From Roseateles sp049532965 (lineage in GTDB: Bacteria; Pseudomonadota; Gammaproteobacteria; Burkholderiales; Burkholderiaceae_C), in NCBI RefSeq assembly GCF_049532965.1, contig NZ_CP186694.1, positions 4,712,001-4,776,000 on the forward strand: DNA of 64,000 nucleotides. The letters run 5' to 3'. The notes under the pieces are model-generated. The model did not search any database and was not told the origin of the DNA. It saw only the letters and a list, made by a program, of their open reading frames with translations. A program made the position numbers and the translations under genes. Of the stretch, positions 1 to 9,044 are shown in pieces (the first letter of the stretch is position 1; each line of letters opens with the position of its first letter).

Positions 1-1
1 T

Positions 2-1120
2 CCGTCCGAAGGTTCGGTCGGCGCCAGCGGCGACCTGACGCCGCTGTCCTACGTCGCCGCCGTGCTGTGCGGCGAGCGCGAGGTGATCTGGCGCGGCGAG
101 CGCATGGCGGCGGCGGAGGCGCTCCAGGCCATCGGGCTGGCGCCGCACCGGCTGCGCCCCAAGGAGGGCCTGGCCATCATGAATGGCACCGCGGTCATGA
201 CCGGCCTGGCCTGCCTGGCCTGGACCCGCGCCGAGTACCTGGCCCGCATGGCGACCCGGCTGACCGCGATGAACGTCATCGCCAGCGCCGGCAACGCACA
301 CCACTTCGACGAGACGCTGTTCGCCGCCAAGCCGCATCCGGGCCAGCAGAAGGTCGCGACGCGCCTGCGTGCCGACCTGGCCGCGGACCGTCCCAGCCGC
401 AATGAGCAGCGCCTGCAGGATCGCTACTCGCTGCGCTGTGCGCCGCATGTGCTCGGCGTGCTCGAAGACGCGTTGCCGTTCCTGCGCCAGCTGATCGAGA
501 ACGAGCTCAACAGCGCCAATGACAACCCGCTCATCGACGCCGAGGGCGGGCGCGTGCTGCATGGCGGCCACTTCTACGGCGGCCATATCGCGCTGGCGAT
601 GGACACGTTGAAGAACGCGGTCGCCAACGTCGCCGACCTGCTGGACCGTCAGCTCGCGCTGCTGGTGGACACGCGCTACAACCACGGCCTGCCGGCCAAC
701 CTGTCCGGCGCTACCGGGGAGCGCGCGGCGATCAACCACGGCCTGAAGGCGCTGCAGATCAGCGTGTCCGCCTGGACCGCCGAGGCGCTCAAGCAGACGA
801 TGCCGGCCTCGGTCTTCAGCCGCTCGACCGAGTGCCACAACCAGGACAAGGTCAGCATGGGCACGATCGCCGCGCGGGACTGCCTGCGGGTGCTCGAGCT
901 CTCGGAGCAGGTGGTGGCCGCGATGCTGATCGCGGCGCGCCAGGGCCTGGGGTTGCGCGCGCGCCAGCAGACGCTCGCGCTCGGCGCCGGAGCGGCCGCC
1001 ATGTTCGACGAACTGTCGGCCCGCATTCCCCTGATCGAGGAAGATCGCGCGCTCGACCGCGAGCTGCTGGCGCTGGTGCAGGCGCTGCGCGAGCGCCAGT
1101 GGAGGCTGCATGACGACTGA
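2..1120 (+). CDS. Aromatic amino acid ammonia lyase (HAL/PAL family), 5' end missing
   Basis: Removes ammonia from an aromatic amino acid (His, Phe or Tyr) without redox chemistry, giving a cinnamate-type acid. The frame is open from base 2, so the N-terminus lies outside the window; 372 residues are visible. The MIO-forming Ala-Ser-Gly triad is at residues 8-10 (motif GASGDLTPL). The family's QDRYSLR and NSANDNPL stretches are near residues 137 and 172. The substrate-selecting residues are upstream and unseen, so substrate cannot be called. The stop overlaps the next start by 11 bp and the following genes form an aryl-polyene-type cluster. I infer that it supplies or modifies the aryl starter acid of the pigment rather than feeding histidine catabolism; no hut genes are adjacent. 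Confidence 0.9.
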   Translation, partial: PSEGSVGASGDLTPLSYVAAVLCGEREVIWRGERMAAAEALQAIGLAPHRLRPKEGLAIMNGTAVMTGLACLAWTRAEYLARMATRLTAMNVIASAGNAHHFDETLFAAKPHPGQQKVATRLRADLAADRPSRNEQRLQDRYSLRCAPHVLGVLEDALPFLRQLIENELNSANDNPLIDAEGGRVLHGGHFYGGHIALAMDTLKNAVANVADLLDRQLALLVDTRYNHGLPANLSGATGERAAINHGLKALQISVSAWTAEALKQTMPASVFSRSTECHNQDKVSMGTIAARDCLRVLELSEQVVAAMLIAARQGLGLRARQQTLALGAGAAAMFDELSARIPLIEEDRALDRELLALVQALRERQWRLHDD

Positions 1121-1583
1121 CATCGGCCACGTCGACCGCAACGACGCCTCGGGCCCCGCGGCGAAGCGCCCCGACCTCAGCCACGAGATCGAGCTCTCGC
1201 CCGCGTTCCACGATATCGACGTCATGGAGATCGTCTGGCACGGCCACTACGTCAAGTACCTGGAAATCGCGCGCTGCGCACTGCTTCAGAAGTTCGATTA
1301 CGACTATCCGCAGATGCGGGCCTCCGGCTATGCGTGGCCCATCGTCGACATGCGCCTGAAGTATGTCGGCACGGTCGAGTACGGGCAGGCCGTGCGCATC
1401 CGCGCCGAGGTCGTCGAGTGGGAGAACCGTCTCAAGATCGAGTACCAGGTGCGCGACGCCACGACCGGGCGCGTGCTCAACAAGGCCTACACGATCCAGG
1501 TCGCGCTCGAGATTGCGTCGCGGCAGATGCAGTACGTCTGCCCGCGCGTGCTGTGGGACAAGCTGGGCGTGAGGCCGGCATGA
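1110..1583 (+). CDS. Acyl-CoA/ACP thioesterase, 4-hydroxybenzoyl-CoA thioesterase-like hotdog protein
   Basis: 157 residues, the normal length for a single-hotdog thioesterase. The family signature is seen as DVMEIVWHGHYVKYLE around residue 33-48, where an acidic residue and His line the active site. It probably hydrolyses an acyl-ACP or aryl-CoA thioester in the pigment pathway (proofreading, release or starter handling; inferred from context). It begins inside the end of the ammonia-lyase gene and ends in an ATGA overlap with the LolA-like gene, so all three should be co-translated. No signal peptide; cytoplasmic. Confidence 0.85.
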   Translation: MTTDIGHVDRNDASGPAAKRPDLSHEIELSPAFHDIDVMEIVWHGHYVKYLEIARCALLQKFDYDYPQMRASGYAWPIVDMRLKYVGTVEYGQAVRIRAEVVEWENRLKIEYQVRDATTGRVLNKAYTIQVALEIASRQMQYVCPRVLWDKLGVRPA

Positions 1584-2248
1584 AGAGAAGGGATCCGGAC
1601 ATCGCGCGCCGCCGGTGGCTGGCGCTGGGCGGCGCGGTGGGCGCCATGGGCGCGGTAGGCGCCGCCTGCTGGCTGCCGCGCGTTGCTGCCGCGGCGACCG
1701 ACGAGGCCGCGCTGGTCAAGGGCGTGCAGTCGCGTCTGCGGCAGCCGGAATGGTTGCGCGGGGACTTCGAACAGCTCAAGCAGGTGACCGGCTTCAAGAA
1801 GCCGCTGGTGTCGCGTGGCGACTTCGTCGTGGCGCGAGGACGCGGCGTGCTCTGGCGCACGCGCACGCCCTTCGAGAGCGAATTGCGCCTGACCCGCGAT
1901 GAGATCCGCGCGAGCCAGGGCGGCGCCGCCGCGACGCGGATGGACGCCCAGCGCGAGCCGGCGCTGCGGCTGGTCAACGAGATGATGTTCGCGCTGCTCG
2001 GCGGGGACGTCGGCGCGCTGGCCAGGCTGTTCACGCTCGAGGGCGAACTGACCGGTGCCGCCGGCTGGAAGCTGGAGCTGCGTCCGCGCCAGGCCGCGTG
2101 GCTGCAGGTGCTGCAACGCATTGCGCTGACCGGCGACACGCATGTGCGCGGCGTCGAGCTGCTCGAGGCCGGCGGCGACCTGACGCGCATCGTCTTCTCC
2201 AACCTGCGCGAGACCGCCCCCGAGGGCGGCGCGCGGCTGTTCGACTGA
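1580..2248 (+). CDS. LolA-like outer-membrane lipoprotein carrier family protein
   Basis: 222 residues with an exported N-terminus: RRRWLALGG, a small-residue hydrophobic stretch and a probable Ala-X-Ala cleavage site near residue 39. The twin Arg makes a Tat route possible. The remainder, rich in beta-strand-like segments (RGDFEQLKQVTGFKKPL, GRGVLWRTRTPFESEL), fits the LolA fold that shields a lipid in the periplasm. In aryl-polyene clusters such proteins are thought to ferry the lipid-linked polyene to the outer membrane; substrate is inferred. Start ATG 1580 overlaps the previous stop (ATGA). The MMPL exporter follows after 7 nt, consistent with a shared export job. Confidence 0.82.
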   Translation: MKRRDPDIARRRWLALGGAVGAMGAVGAACWLPRVAAAATDEAALVKGVQSRLRQPEWLRGDFEQLKQVTGFKKPLVSRGDFVVARGRGVLWRTRTPFESELRLTRDEIRASQGGAAATRMDAQREPALRLVNEMMFALLGGDVGALARLFTLEGELTGAAGWKLELRPRQAAWLQVLQRIALTGDTHVRGVELLEAGGDLTRIVFSNLRETAPEGGARLFD

Positions 2249-2255
2249 GCTGGCC

Positions 2256-4628
2256 ATGACCGCTGTCGCTTCGCTGCCGCCCCGCGGCCATCGTCTGCTG
2301 GCCTGGATCTGGCTGGCGATCGTGCTCGCGATCGCGGCGCATCAGGCCTGGCTGTGGACACGGCCGGCGGGCGTGCTGGACAGCGACGTGCTCGCGATGC
2401 TGCCGCGCGACGAGCGCCGGCCCGCCGTGGCGGCGGCGACGCGCGCGTTGGCCGATGCCGGCGAACGGCGCGTCGTGGTGCTGATCGGCGCCCCCGACTT
2501 CGCGCGGGCGCGCCTGGCCGGCGATACCTTTGCCGAGGCGCTCGGGGATGGCATCGCGCTGCGTTGGCGGGTCGGCGACCGGGAGCAGGGCGCCTGGCTG
2601 GACTTCTATGCGCCGTGGCGAGGCGTCATGCTGACCGGCGCGGACCGGCGCGCGCTGGAAACGCGGCCGACCGCAGACCTCGCCCAGGAGGCCCTGCGCG
2701 CGCTCCATCAGCCCGTGGGCCTGCCGCGAATCGGCTCCTGGGCCGAGGACCCGCTGAACCTGCGTGGCCGCTGGCTTGCCGAGCGAGCCGGCCTCAGCCG
2801 CGTCCGGGTGCAGGAGGGCCACCTCACGGTGACCGATGGCGCGACGACCTACGCCGTGCTGATGCTTGAATCGACGGCCTCGGCGTTCGCCGTGTCGACA
2901 CAGCGCGCGTTGGCGGCGCGGCTGGAGACCGCCGGCGACCGGGCGCGACAGGTCGTGCCCGAGGCCCGCGTCCTGATGGGCGGCGTGCCGCTGTTCGCCG
3001 CTTCCGCCGCGGCGCAGGCCGAACGCGAGATCCACACGATCGGGGTCGGCTCGCTGATTGGCATCGTGCTGCTGACCTGGTGCGCGTTCCGGTCCTTGCG
3101 TCCGCGCGTGCTGGTCACGTTGTCGATGGTCGTGGGCCTGGCGGCCGCGGTGTCGGTCACCCACGCGGTGTTCGGCGGCCTGCATCTGATCACGCTGGTG
3201 TTCGGCGCCACGCTGCTGGGCGTGGCGGAGAACTACGGCAGCAACTACTTCTGCGCGCGCATGGGCCTGCCGCGCGAGGCGCGCTGGGACATGCTGCGCC
3301 GGCAGTGGCCCATCGTCAGCCTGGCCATGCTCACGACGGTCATCGCCTACGCGCTGATCGGCGTCGCGCCGTTCCCGGGGCTGCGGCAGATCGCGCTGTT
3401 CTCGTCGGCCGGATTGCTGGCGGCTTTCGTCACGGTGATGCTGTGGTTCCCGTGGCTCGATGGGGACTCGTCTCCTCCGACGCGATTCGGCCTGTGGCTC
3501 GGCGGCTTGCGCGCGCGCTGGCCCGATGCCGTCGCGCTGCGGCGGTGGATGCCGGTGCTGGCGATCCTCATGGGCGTGGTCCTCGCGGTCGGCGGCCACC
3601 GGCTGACGCGCAACGACGATCTGCGCCAACTGCAGAGCGCTCCGCCCGCGTTGCTGGACCAGCAGCGCGAGGTCAGCCGGCTCCTGGGGTTGCCGGGGAT
3701 CGCGCGCTTCGTGCTCGTGGAAGGTCCGGACGAGGAGACGCTGCTCCAGCGCGAGGAAGCGGTGGTGTCGGCGTTGGCGGGCGAGGGCATCGACACGCAG
3801 GCCGTGTCGCAGTGGCTGCCATCGCTGCGCACGCAGCAGACGCAGGGCAGGCTGATCGCGCGGCGCCTCGGCGAGGTCAACGAGGCCCTCGCGCGGCTGC
3901 TGGACGAGACGCTGCCGGCGCCGGTCCTTGCGGCTGAGCCGCTGCTGCCTGCGCGCTGGCTCGCCGCACCGGTGTCGGAGCCGCTGCGCCATCAATGGCT
4001 GGGCCGGGGCGCCGACGGCGTCTGGCGCAGCGCCGTGCTGCTGCGCGATGGCGATGCGACGCGCGACACCGCGCGCATCCGGACGGCAGCCGGCGCCCTC
4101 GCCGGCGCCGTGTGGGTGGACAAGGTCGGGGAAATCTCGACGCTGCTCGGCCGCTACGCGGGTCTCGTCGGCGCGATGGTCGTGGCGGGCCACCTGCTGG
4201 TGTGGCTGGCGCTGCTGCCGCGCTTTGGCCGCGGCGCCTGGCGCGCGCTGCTGCCCACCAGCCTGGCGACTGCGGCCACGCTCGCGATCTTCGGGCTGGC
4301 CGGTGTGCCGGTCACGCTGTTCCACCTGCTGCCGCTGCTGATCCTGCTCGGACTGGGGGTGGACTACGGCATCTTCCTGCTCGAGCAGCCCGGCCGTGGC
4401 GAGATCCAGCCCTTCCTGTCCGTGAGCCTGGCGGCGCTGTCGACCTTGCTGGCCTTCGGCCTGCTCGCGCTGTCTGGCACGCCGGCGCTGCGCGCCTTCG
4501 GCCTGACGCTGTTGATCGGCGTCACGCTGGCCTGGTGGCTCACGCCCTGTTTCCTTCCGTCCCGCGACGCGAGCGGCGCCCCGCCGGCCGCGCGAACGCT
4601 CCCTTCTTCCTCCCGAGAGACCCCATGA
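2256..4628 (+). CDS. MMPL/RND-family exporter
   Basis: 790-residue inner-membrane transporter with the duplicated RND plan: an N-terminal TM helix (residues 13-35), a periplasmic domain to about residue 265, a TM bundle (GVGSLIGIVLLTW onwards, about 265-400), a second periplasmic domain, and a second bundle from about 630 to 770. The paired TM signatures GVAENYGSNYF and GLGVDYGIFLLEQ are visible; the Asp/Glu residues in them are the likely proton-relay positions. It should flip or extrude the aryl-polyene lipid across the inner membrane and hand it to the LolA-like protein (family knowledge plus context). It ends in an ATGA overlap with the methyltransferase. The short proline- and arginine-rich C-terminal tail looks disordered. 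Confidence 0.88.
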   Translation: MTAVASLPPRGHRLLAWIWLAIVLAIAAHQAWLWTRPAGVLDSDVLAMLPRDERRPAVAAATRALADAGERRVVVLIGAPDFARARLAGDTFAEALGDGIALRWRVGDREQGAWLDFYAPWRGVMLTGADRRALETRPTADLAQEALRALHQPVGLPRIGSWAEDPLNLRGRWLAERAGLSRVRVQEGHLTVTDGATTYAVLMLESTASAFAVSTQRALAARLETAGDRARQVVPEARVLMGGVPLFAASAAAQAEREIHTIGVGSLIGIVLLTWCAFRSLRPRVLVTLSMVVGLAAAVSVTHAVFGGLHLITLVFGATLLGVAENYGSNYFCARMGLPREARWDMLRRQWPIVSLAMLTTVIAYALIGVAPFPGLRQIALFSSAGLLAAFVTVMLWFPWLDGDSSPPTRFGLWLGGLRARWPDAVALRRWMPVLAILMGVVLAVGGHRLTRNDDLRQLQSAPPALLDQQREVSRLLGLPGIARFVLVEGPDEETLLQREEAVVSALAGEGIDTQAVSQWLPSLRTQQTQGRLIARRLGEVNEALARLLDETLPAPVLAAEPLLPARWLAAPVSEPLRHQWLGRGADGVWRSAVLLRDGDATRDTARIRTAAGALAGAVWVDKVGEISTLLGRYAGLVGAMVVAGHLLVWLALLPRFGRGAWRALLPTSLATAATLAIFGLAGVPVTLFHLLPLLILLGLGVDYGIFLLEQPGRGEIQPFLSVSLAALSTLLAFGLLALSGTPALRAFGLTLLIGVTLAWWLTPCFLPSRDASGAPPAARTLPSSSRETP

Positions 4629-5746
4629 CCACGACCCCGACCCAGGACACCGCGACGCACGGTGGCGCCGAGGCCCTCGACAAGCGCTTCTCTCCCCCGA
4701 AGCAGAGCGCCTTCGCGGCGCGCTATGAAGCGCAGAAGATCGCCTTCGGGCCGGTGGTGTTCCAGTGCGTCCGCTACGCATGGAAGCGCGGCATGCTGGA
4801 CACGCTGGCCAAGGCCGGCGACACCGGCATGACCATGGACGAACTGGTCGCCGACGGCCGCTGGAGCAGCTACGCGCTGAAGATCGCGCTGGAGTCCTGC
4901 CTGTCCGCTGGCGTGGTCGAACTCAAGCAGGGACGCTGGAGCCTGGACAAGACCGGCTACTGCCTGATCAGCGACCGCATCACGCAGGTCAACATGAATT
5001 TCGTCCAGGACGTCTGCTACCAGGGGCTGTTCGACCTCGAGCGCTCGCTCGACGAGCAGAAGCCGCTGGGCCTGGCGCACCTCGGACCGTGGCCGACGAT
5101 CTACGAAGGCCTGTCGCGGCTGGAGGAACCGGCGAAGACCAGCTGGTTCGAGTTCGACCACCACTATTCCGACACCTCGTTCCCCGACATCCTGCCCGAC
5201 GTCTTCGCGACCGCGCCGAAGCGCCTGATGGACATTGGCGCCAACACCGGCAAGTTCAGCCGCGCGGCGCTGGCCTACAACGCCGAGGTGCAGCTCAACC
5301 TGGTGGACCTGCCGCAACAGCTCGCGCTGGCGCGCGCCACGCTGGAAACCGCGGGCAGCTTGCCGCGGGCTCAGCTGCATCCGCGCGACATGCTCGACGA
5401 CGGCGCCGCGCTGCCCGGCGGCATGGACCTGATCTGGATGAGCCAGTTCCTCAGCTGCTTCGGCGAAGCGCAGATCGCCAGCATCTTCCGCCGCGTCGCC
5501 GACGCACTGGCCCCCGGCGGCCAGGTGCTGATCCTCGACACGCTGTGGGACCGGCAGCGCTATGACATCGCCGCGTACTGCCTGATCAACACCTCGCCGT
5601 ACTTCACCACGATGGCGAGCGGCAACTCCAAGGTCTACCAGAGCGGGGACTACCTGCGGCTGGCGGCCCAGGCAGGCCTGAAGCTGGTCACGATGCGCGA
5701 CAACATCGGCTACTGCCACAGCCTGATGCGGCTGGCGAAGGCGTGA
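4625..5746 (+). CDS. SAM-dependent methyltransferase of the aryl-polyene cluster
   Basis: 373 residues. An N-terminal helical/winged-helix dimerisation region (about 30-130) is followed by a Rossmann-type SAM domain. Motif I is DIGANTGKF at residues 203-211, followed by an acidic end of strand beta-2 (LNLVDLP). The layout matches the O-methyltransferase family that modifies phenolic natural products. It probably methylates the aryl head group of the polyene (inferred). Start ATG 4625 shares bases with the exporter's stop. The stop overlaps the next start in TGATG form, so coupling continues. Exact substrate and O- versus C-methylation cannot be read from sequence. Confidence 0.85.
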   Translation: MTTTPTQDTATHGGAEALDKRFSPPKQSAFAARYEAQKIAFGPVVFQCVRYAWKRGMLDTLAKAGDTGMTMDELVADGRWSSYALKIALESCLSAGVVELKQGRWSLDKTGYCLISDRITQVNMNFVQDVCYQGLFDLERSLDEQKPLGLAHLGPWPTIYEGLSRLEEPAKTSWFEFDHHYSDTSFPDILPDVFATAPKRLMDIGANTGKFSRAALAYNAEVQLNLVDLPQQLALARATLETAGSLPRAQLHPRDMLDDGAALPGGMDLIWMSQFLSCFGEAQIASIFRRVADALAPGGQVLILDTLWDRQRYDIAAYCLINTSPYFTTMASGNSKVYQSGDYLRLAAQAGLKLVTMRDNIGYCHSLMRLAKA

Positions 5747-6444
5747 TGCCAAAGGCGATGGACACGACGGCGCAAGCGCGGGCACCGGGGTCAGCGCTGC
5801 AACGCGTGACGCGACGGCGCGGCGCCTGCATGGCGGCGCTGGCCTGTGCCGCGCTGGTGATCGGCTGTGCGTCGCGCAGCGACCCCACCGTGTCGAGGGA
5901 CACGGCGATCGATCGCGCGTCCGAGGCACTCGCGCCGCTGCCGATGCTGCGCCTGGCCCCTGCGCTGCTCGAGCGCGAGATGAGCCTGAGCCAGCGCCTG
6001 ACGGTGACGCCACTCGGCGACGGGAACCGCGCGCCTCAGGTCGTCGACGTCCAGCTCGAGCTGGACCGCGACAGCCTGCGGCTGGCCGCGTTCGCGCTCG
6101 GCCAGCGGGTGCTGCTGATGCAGTGGGACGGCCGCGAGCTCAAGACCCAGCGTCATCCCCGCCTGCCCGCCGAAGTCGACGAGCAGCGCATGCTGCGGGA
6201 CATGACGCTGGTGTACTGGCCGGGCGCGGCGCTGAGCGGTGCGTTGCCGCCGCCGTGGATCCTGCGCGAGTCACCCGGTCACCGGGAACTCCTGGCCGGG
6301 TCCCCCGGCGCGGGAAGCGCACGCGCGGTGGTCGATGTCGCCGTCTCCGGGGACCTGGCCCGGGACAGCCGCATCGTCATCGTCAACGAGCGGGAGCACT
6401 ATCGGCTCTTGATTGAATCCCGTCCCCTGGAGTCCGGCCGATGA
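5746..6444 (+). CDS. DUF3261-type lipoprotein of the aryl-polyene cluster
   Basis: 232 residues with a lipoprotein signal ending in LVIGC (lipid-modified Cys at residue 41 from this start). The basic n-region TRRRGAC precedes the hydrophobic core. No Asp follows the Cys (Ala at +2), so outer-membrane sorting is expected. The mature part has repeating beta-strand-like segments (VVDVQLELDRDSLRLAAFALGQR). This resembles the DUF3261 lipoproteins that accompany aryl-polyene synthases and may act as an outer-membrane acceptor like LolB (inference). ATG 5746 was chosen because it overlaps the upstream stop; GTG 5743 or ATG 5758 are alternatives. It overlaps the following ketosynthase by 4 bp. Confidence 0.75.
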   Translation: MPKAMDTTAQARAPGSALQRVTRRRGACMAALACAALVIGCASRSDPTVSRDTAIDRASEALAPLPMLRLAPALLEREMSLSQRLTVTPLGDGNRAPQVVDVQLELDRDSLRLAAFALGQRVLLMQWDGRELKTQRHPRLPAEVDEQRMLRDMTLVYWPGAALSGALPPPWILRESPGHRELLAGSPGAGSARAVVDVAVSGDLARDSRIVIVNEREHYRLLIESRPLESGR

Positions 6445-7643
6445 GCGAGGCGGTCCATCTGCATGAACTGGGCGTGGTCTGCGCGCTGGGCAGCGGCGAG
6501 GCCGCGCTGCGTGACGGCCTCTTCGCCGTGGCGCCCGGCGGCGTCGCGCCCAACACGGCGATCTGGCCCGGCCGCCGTCTTCACCTGGGCGCCGTGACCG
6601 CGGCGCTGCCCGGCGTGGAGGACCGACCGCTGGCGGAGCGCAGCCGCAACAACGCATTGCTGCTGGAGGCGCTCGCGCAGATCCGGCCGTCCGTCGACGT
6701 GGCGATCGCGCGTTTCGGCGCATCGCGCGTCGGCGTCGTGCTTGGGACCAGCACCTCGGGCGTCGGCGAAGCCGAGCTGGCCTGGCGGGCCAGCGCGCAG
6801 GCGGGCGGGGAGTCGCCGCGGTTGCCGGCTTCCTTCCACGTCGGCCAGCAGGAGATCGGTGCGCCCGCGCTGATGCTGGCGCGGGAGCTCGGGGCCGCCG
6901 GTCCTCGGCATGTGATCTCGACCGCGTGCTCGTCCAGCGCCAAGGCGCTCGCCAGCGCGGCGCGGTTGCTGAGCGCCGGGATCTGCGATGCGGTGGTGTG
7001 CGGCGGCGCGGACTCCTTGTGCCGGTTCACCGTGGCCGGCTTCGCGGCGCTGGATTCGGTGGCTGAAGGTCGCTGCAATCCGATGAGCGAAGCGCGCGAG
7101 GGCATCAACATCGGCGAAGCCGCCGCACTCTTCCTGATGACGCGCGAGCCTGGCCCGGTGCGCCTGGCCGGCTGGGGCGAGACCTCGGATGCGCACCACA
7201 TTTCCGCGCCCGAGCCCAACGGTACCGGCGCACTTGCCGCGATGCGCGCGGCGCTTGCGCAGGCGGGCCTGGCGCCGTCCGACATCGACTACCTGAACCT
7301 GCACGGCACCGCCACGCCGCAGAACGACGCGATGGAGAGCCGCGCGGTGGAGGCGCTGTTCGGGCTGGACCTGCCGTGCAGCTCGACCAAGCCGCTGACG
7401 GGACACACGCTTGGCGCCGCCGGCGCGCTGGAGGCGGCGATCGCCTGGGTGCATCTGCGCGACAACGACGACGGCCATCTTGCGACCCATTGGTGGGACG
7501 GCCGCCGCGACCCGGCGCTGCCCGCGATCCGGCTGGTGGCGCCCGGCGAGCGCCTCGGCCGCCCGCTCCGGCATGTGCTGAGCAACTCCTTCGCTTTTGG
7601 CGGCAGCAATGCCGCGTTGATCCTGAGCCGACACGATGTCTGA
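6441..7643 (+). CDS. Beta-ketoacyl-ACP synthase (first ketosynthase of the cluster)
   Basis: 400-residue thiolase-fold condensing enzyme with the full Cys-His-His triad: Cys163 in STACSSSAKAL, His288 in LHGTATPQND, His322 in TGHTLGAAGALEA. An intact active-site Cys means it is a working ketosynthase rather than a chain-length factor. In characterised aryl-polyene pathways (ApeO/ApeC-like enzymes) it would condense malonyl-ACP with the growing conjugated chain. Start ATG 6441 overlaps the lipoprotein stop; the stop overlaps the dehydratase by 8 bp. No acyl carrier protein gene is visible; the ACPs must lie left of the window. Confidence 0.9.
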   Translation: MSEAVHLHELGVVCALGSGEAALRDGLFAVAPGGVAPNTAIWPGRRLHLGAVTAALPGVEDRPLAERSRNNALLLEALAQIRPSVDVAIARFGASRVGVVLGTSTSGVGEAELAWRASAQAGGESPRLPASFHVGQQEIGAPALMLARELGAAGPRHVISTACSSSAKALASAARLLSAGICDAVVCGGADSLCRFTVAGFAALDSVAEGRCNPMSEAREGINIGEAAALFLMTREPGPVRLAGWGETSDAHHISAPEPNGTGALAAMRAALAQAGLAPSDIDYLNLHGTATPQNDAMESRAVEALFGLDLPCSSTKPLTGHTLGAAGALEAAIAWVHLRDNDDGHLATHWWDGRRDPALPAIRLVAPGERLGRPLRHVLSNSFAFGGSNAALILSRHDV

Positions 7644-8175
7644 GCCGATGTCTCCGTCCGAGTCCCGTGACGCCTCGTCCACCGCCTTCGATCTGGTGCT
7701 GCCGATGCCCGCGATCGATCTGGTCCCGCACGCCGGTCGCATGAGCCTGCTCCACGAGGTGCTGGCGTGCGAGGGCGATCGGCTGGTCGCCGAAGCGGTG
7801 GTCGACGCCGGCCAGCTGTTCCACGACAGCCAGGGCGAGGGCACCGGCGTCGGCGCGTGGATCGGCATCGAGCTGATGGCGCAGGCCGTGGCCGCCTGGG
7901 CCGGCGCGCAGGGACGAGTCCGCGGCGAGGCGCCGCGCATCGGACTGCTGCTGGGCTGCCGCAGGTACCGCAGCACCCGGTCCCGCTTCGAGGCCGGCGA
8001 GCGCCTGAGCATCGCCATCGCGCGCGAGTTCCAGGCGGACAACGGCCTGGGCCAGTTCGCCTGCGAACTGCGGCTGGCCGGCGAGCCGCCGGAGGCGCCG
8101 CCGCTGGCGCAGGCGCAGCTCACGGTGTTCGGTCCGCCAGATCCCGCGGCCTTCCTGGCCGGAGCGTCGCCATGA
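7636..8175 (+). CDS. apeP: 3-hydroxyacyl-ACP dehydratase, ApeP-like
   Basis: 179-residue hotdog dehydratase. The hydrophobic entry VLPMPAIDLVPHAGRMSLL followed by GAWIGIELMAQAVAAWAG is typical of the ApeP/ApeI dehydratases: a His near the start, and the Glu-Leu-Met-Ala-Gln helix that lines the acyl tunnel. It dehydrates the 3-hydroxyacyl-ACP formed by the reductase to the conjugated enoyl product. No enoyl reductase is present in the visible part, as expected for a polyene. It begins inside the ketosynthase end (8-bp overlap). A 122-bp gap to the reductase start is the only sizeable break inside the core block. Confidence 0.85.
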   Translation: MSEPMSPSESRDASSTAFDLVLPMPAIDLVPHAGRMSLLHEVLACEGDRLVAEAVVDAGQLFHDSQGEGTGVGAWIGIELMAQAVAAWAGAQGRVRGEAPRIGLLLGCRRYRSTRSRFEAGERLSIAIAREFQADNGLGQFACELRLAGEPPEAPPLAQAQLTVFGPPDPAAFLAGASP

Positions 8176-8297
8176 CGCCATTGGCGCCACGACCGATGAA
8201 CGCCGCTGGCGCCCGCGCCTGCGGCAGGCGCGAAGACGGCGATGAGGCCTGACCCCGCGCCCGACGAGAATTCCAGAGAAAACGCTTGCCAAGCTCC

Positions 8298-9044
8298 ATG
8301 ACGAAGAACAACGACATTCCTGACACCGTGCTGGTGACCGGTTCCAGCCGGGGCATCGGACGCGCCGTCGCGCTGCGCCTGGCGCGCGACGGCTACGACG
8401 TGGTCGTCCATTGCCGCGGCCGCGTCGAGGACGCGCAGGCGGTGGCCGCCGAGATCTTGGCGATGGGTCGCAGCGCGCGGGTGCTGCAGTTCGACGTCGC
8501 CGATCGCGAGCGGGCCGCCGAAGTCCTGCTGGCCGATGTGGAGGCGCACGGCTGCTACTACGGCGTCGTCTGCAACGCCGGCATCGCGCGCGATGGCGCC
8601 TTTCCGGCGCTCAGCGGCGAGGACTGGGACCAGGTGATCCACACCAACCTGGACGCCTTCTACAACGTGCTGCATCCGCTGACGATGCCGCTGGTGCGGC
8701 GCCGCAAGCCCGGCCGCATCGTGACGCTGGCTTCCGTGTCAGGTGTCATGGGCAACCGGGGGCAAGTGAATTACAGCGCCAGCAAGGCCGGTATCATCGG
8801 CGCCACAAAAGCGCTGGCGGTCGAACTGGCCAGCCGGCAGATCACGGTGAACTGCGTCGCGCCCGGGCTGATCGCCACCGAGATGGTGGATGAGCGGGTC
8901 CTCGAGGAGGCGATGAAGTTGATCCCGGCGCAACGCGTCGGGCAGCCGGACGAGGTGGCCGCCACGGTGGCCTTCCTGATGAGCAAGGATGCGGCCTACA
9001 TCACCCGTCAGGTGATCTCGGTCAACGGAGGGATGGTGGGATGA
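8298..9044 (+). CDS. fabG: 3-oxoacyl-ACP reductase (FabG/ApeQ-like SDR)
   Basis: 248-residue short-chain dehydrogenase. The NADPH-binding TGSSRGIGRA is at residues 14-23, NAGIARD lies near residue 96, and the catalytic Ser/Tyr/Lys are in LASVSGV and YSASKAG. It reduces the 3-oxoacyl-ACP of each polyene elongation cycle. ATG 8298 is preferred over the in-frame TTG at 8286 because it gives the normal FabG length; no strong ribosome site is visible before either. It ends in an ATGA overlap with the second ketosynthase. The central-metabolism fabG is presumably elsewhere. Confidence 0.9.
   Translation: MTKNNDIPDTVLVTGSSRGIGRAVALRLARDGYDVVVHCRGRVEDAQAVAAEILAMGRSARVLQFDVADRERAAEVLLADVEAHGCYYGVVCNAGIARDGAFPALSGEDWDQVIHTNLDAFYNVLHPLTMPLVRRRKPGRIVTLASVSGVMGNRGQVNYSASKAGIIGATKALAVELASRQITVNCVAPGLIATEMVDERVLEEAMKLIPAQRVGQPDEVAATVAFLMSKDAAYITRQVISVNGGMVG

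Noticed and set aside
2031..4781. Minus-strand open frame of over 900 codons opposite the MMPL exporter
   Set aside because: Arg/Gln/Pro/Ala-rich composition with no domain, lying antisense to a clear transporter gene; a GC-rich codon shadow.
8172..8252. 26-codon ORF starting in an ATGA overlap after the dehydratase gene
   Set aside because: Very short, no ribosome site, Arg/Ala-rich; could be a remnant but nothing supports it as a gene.
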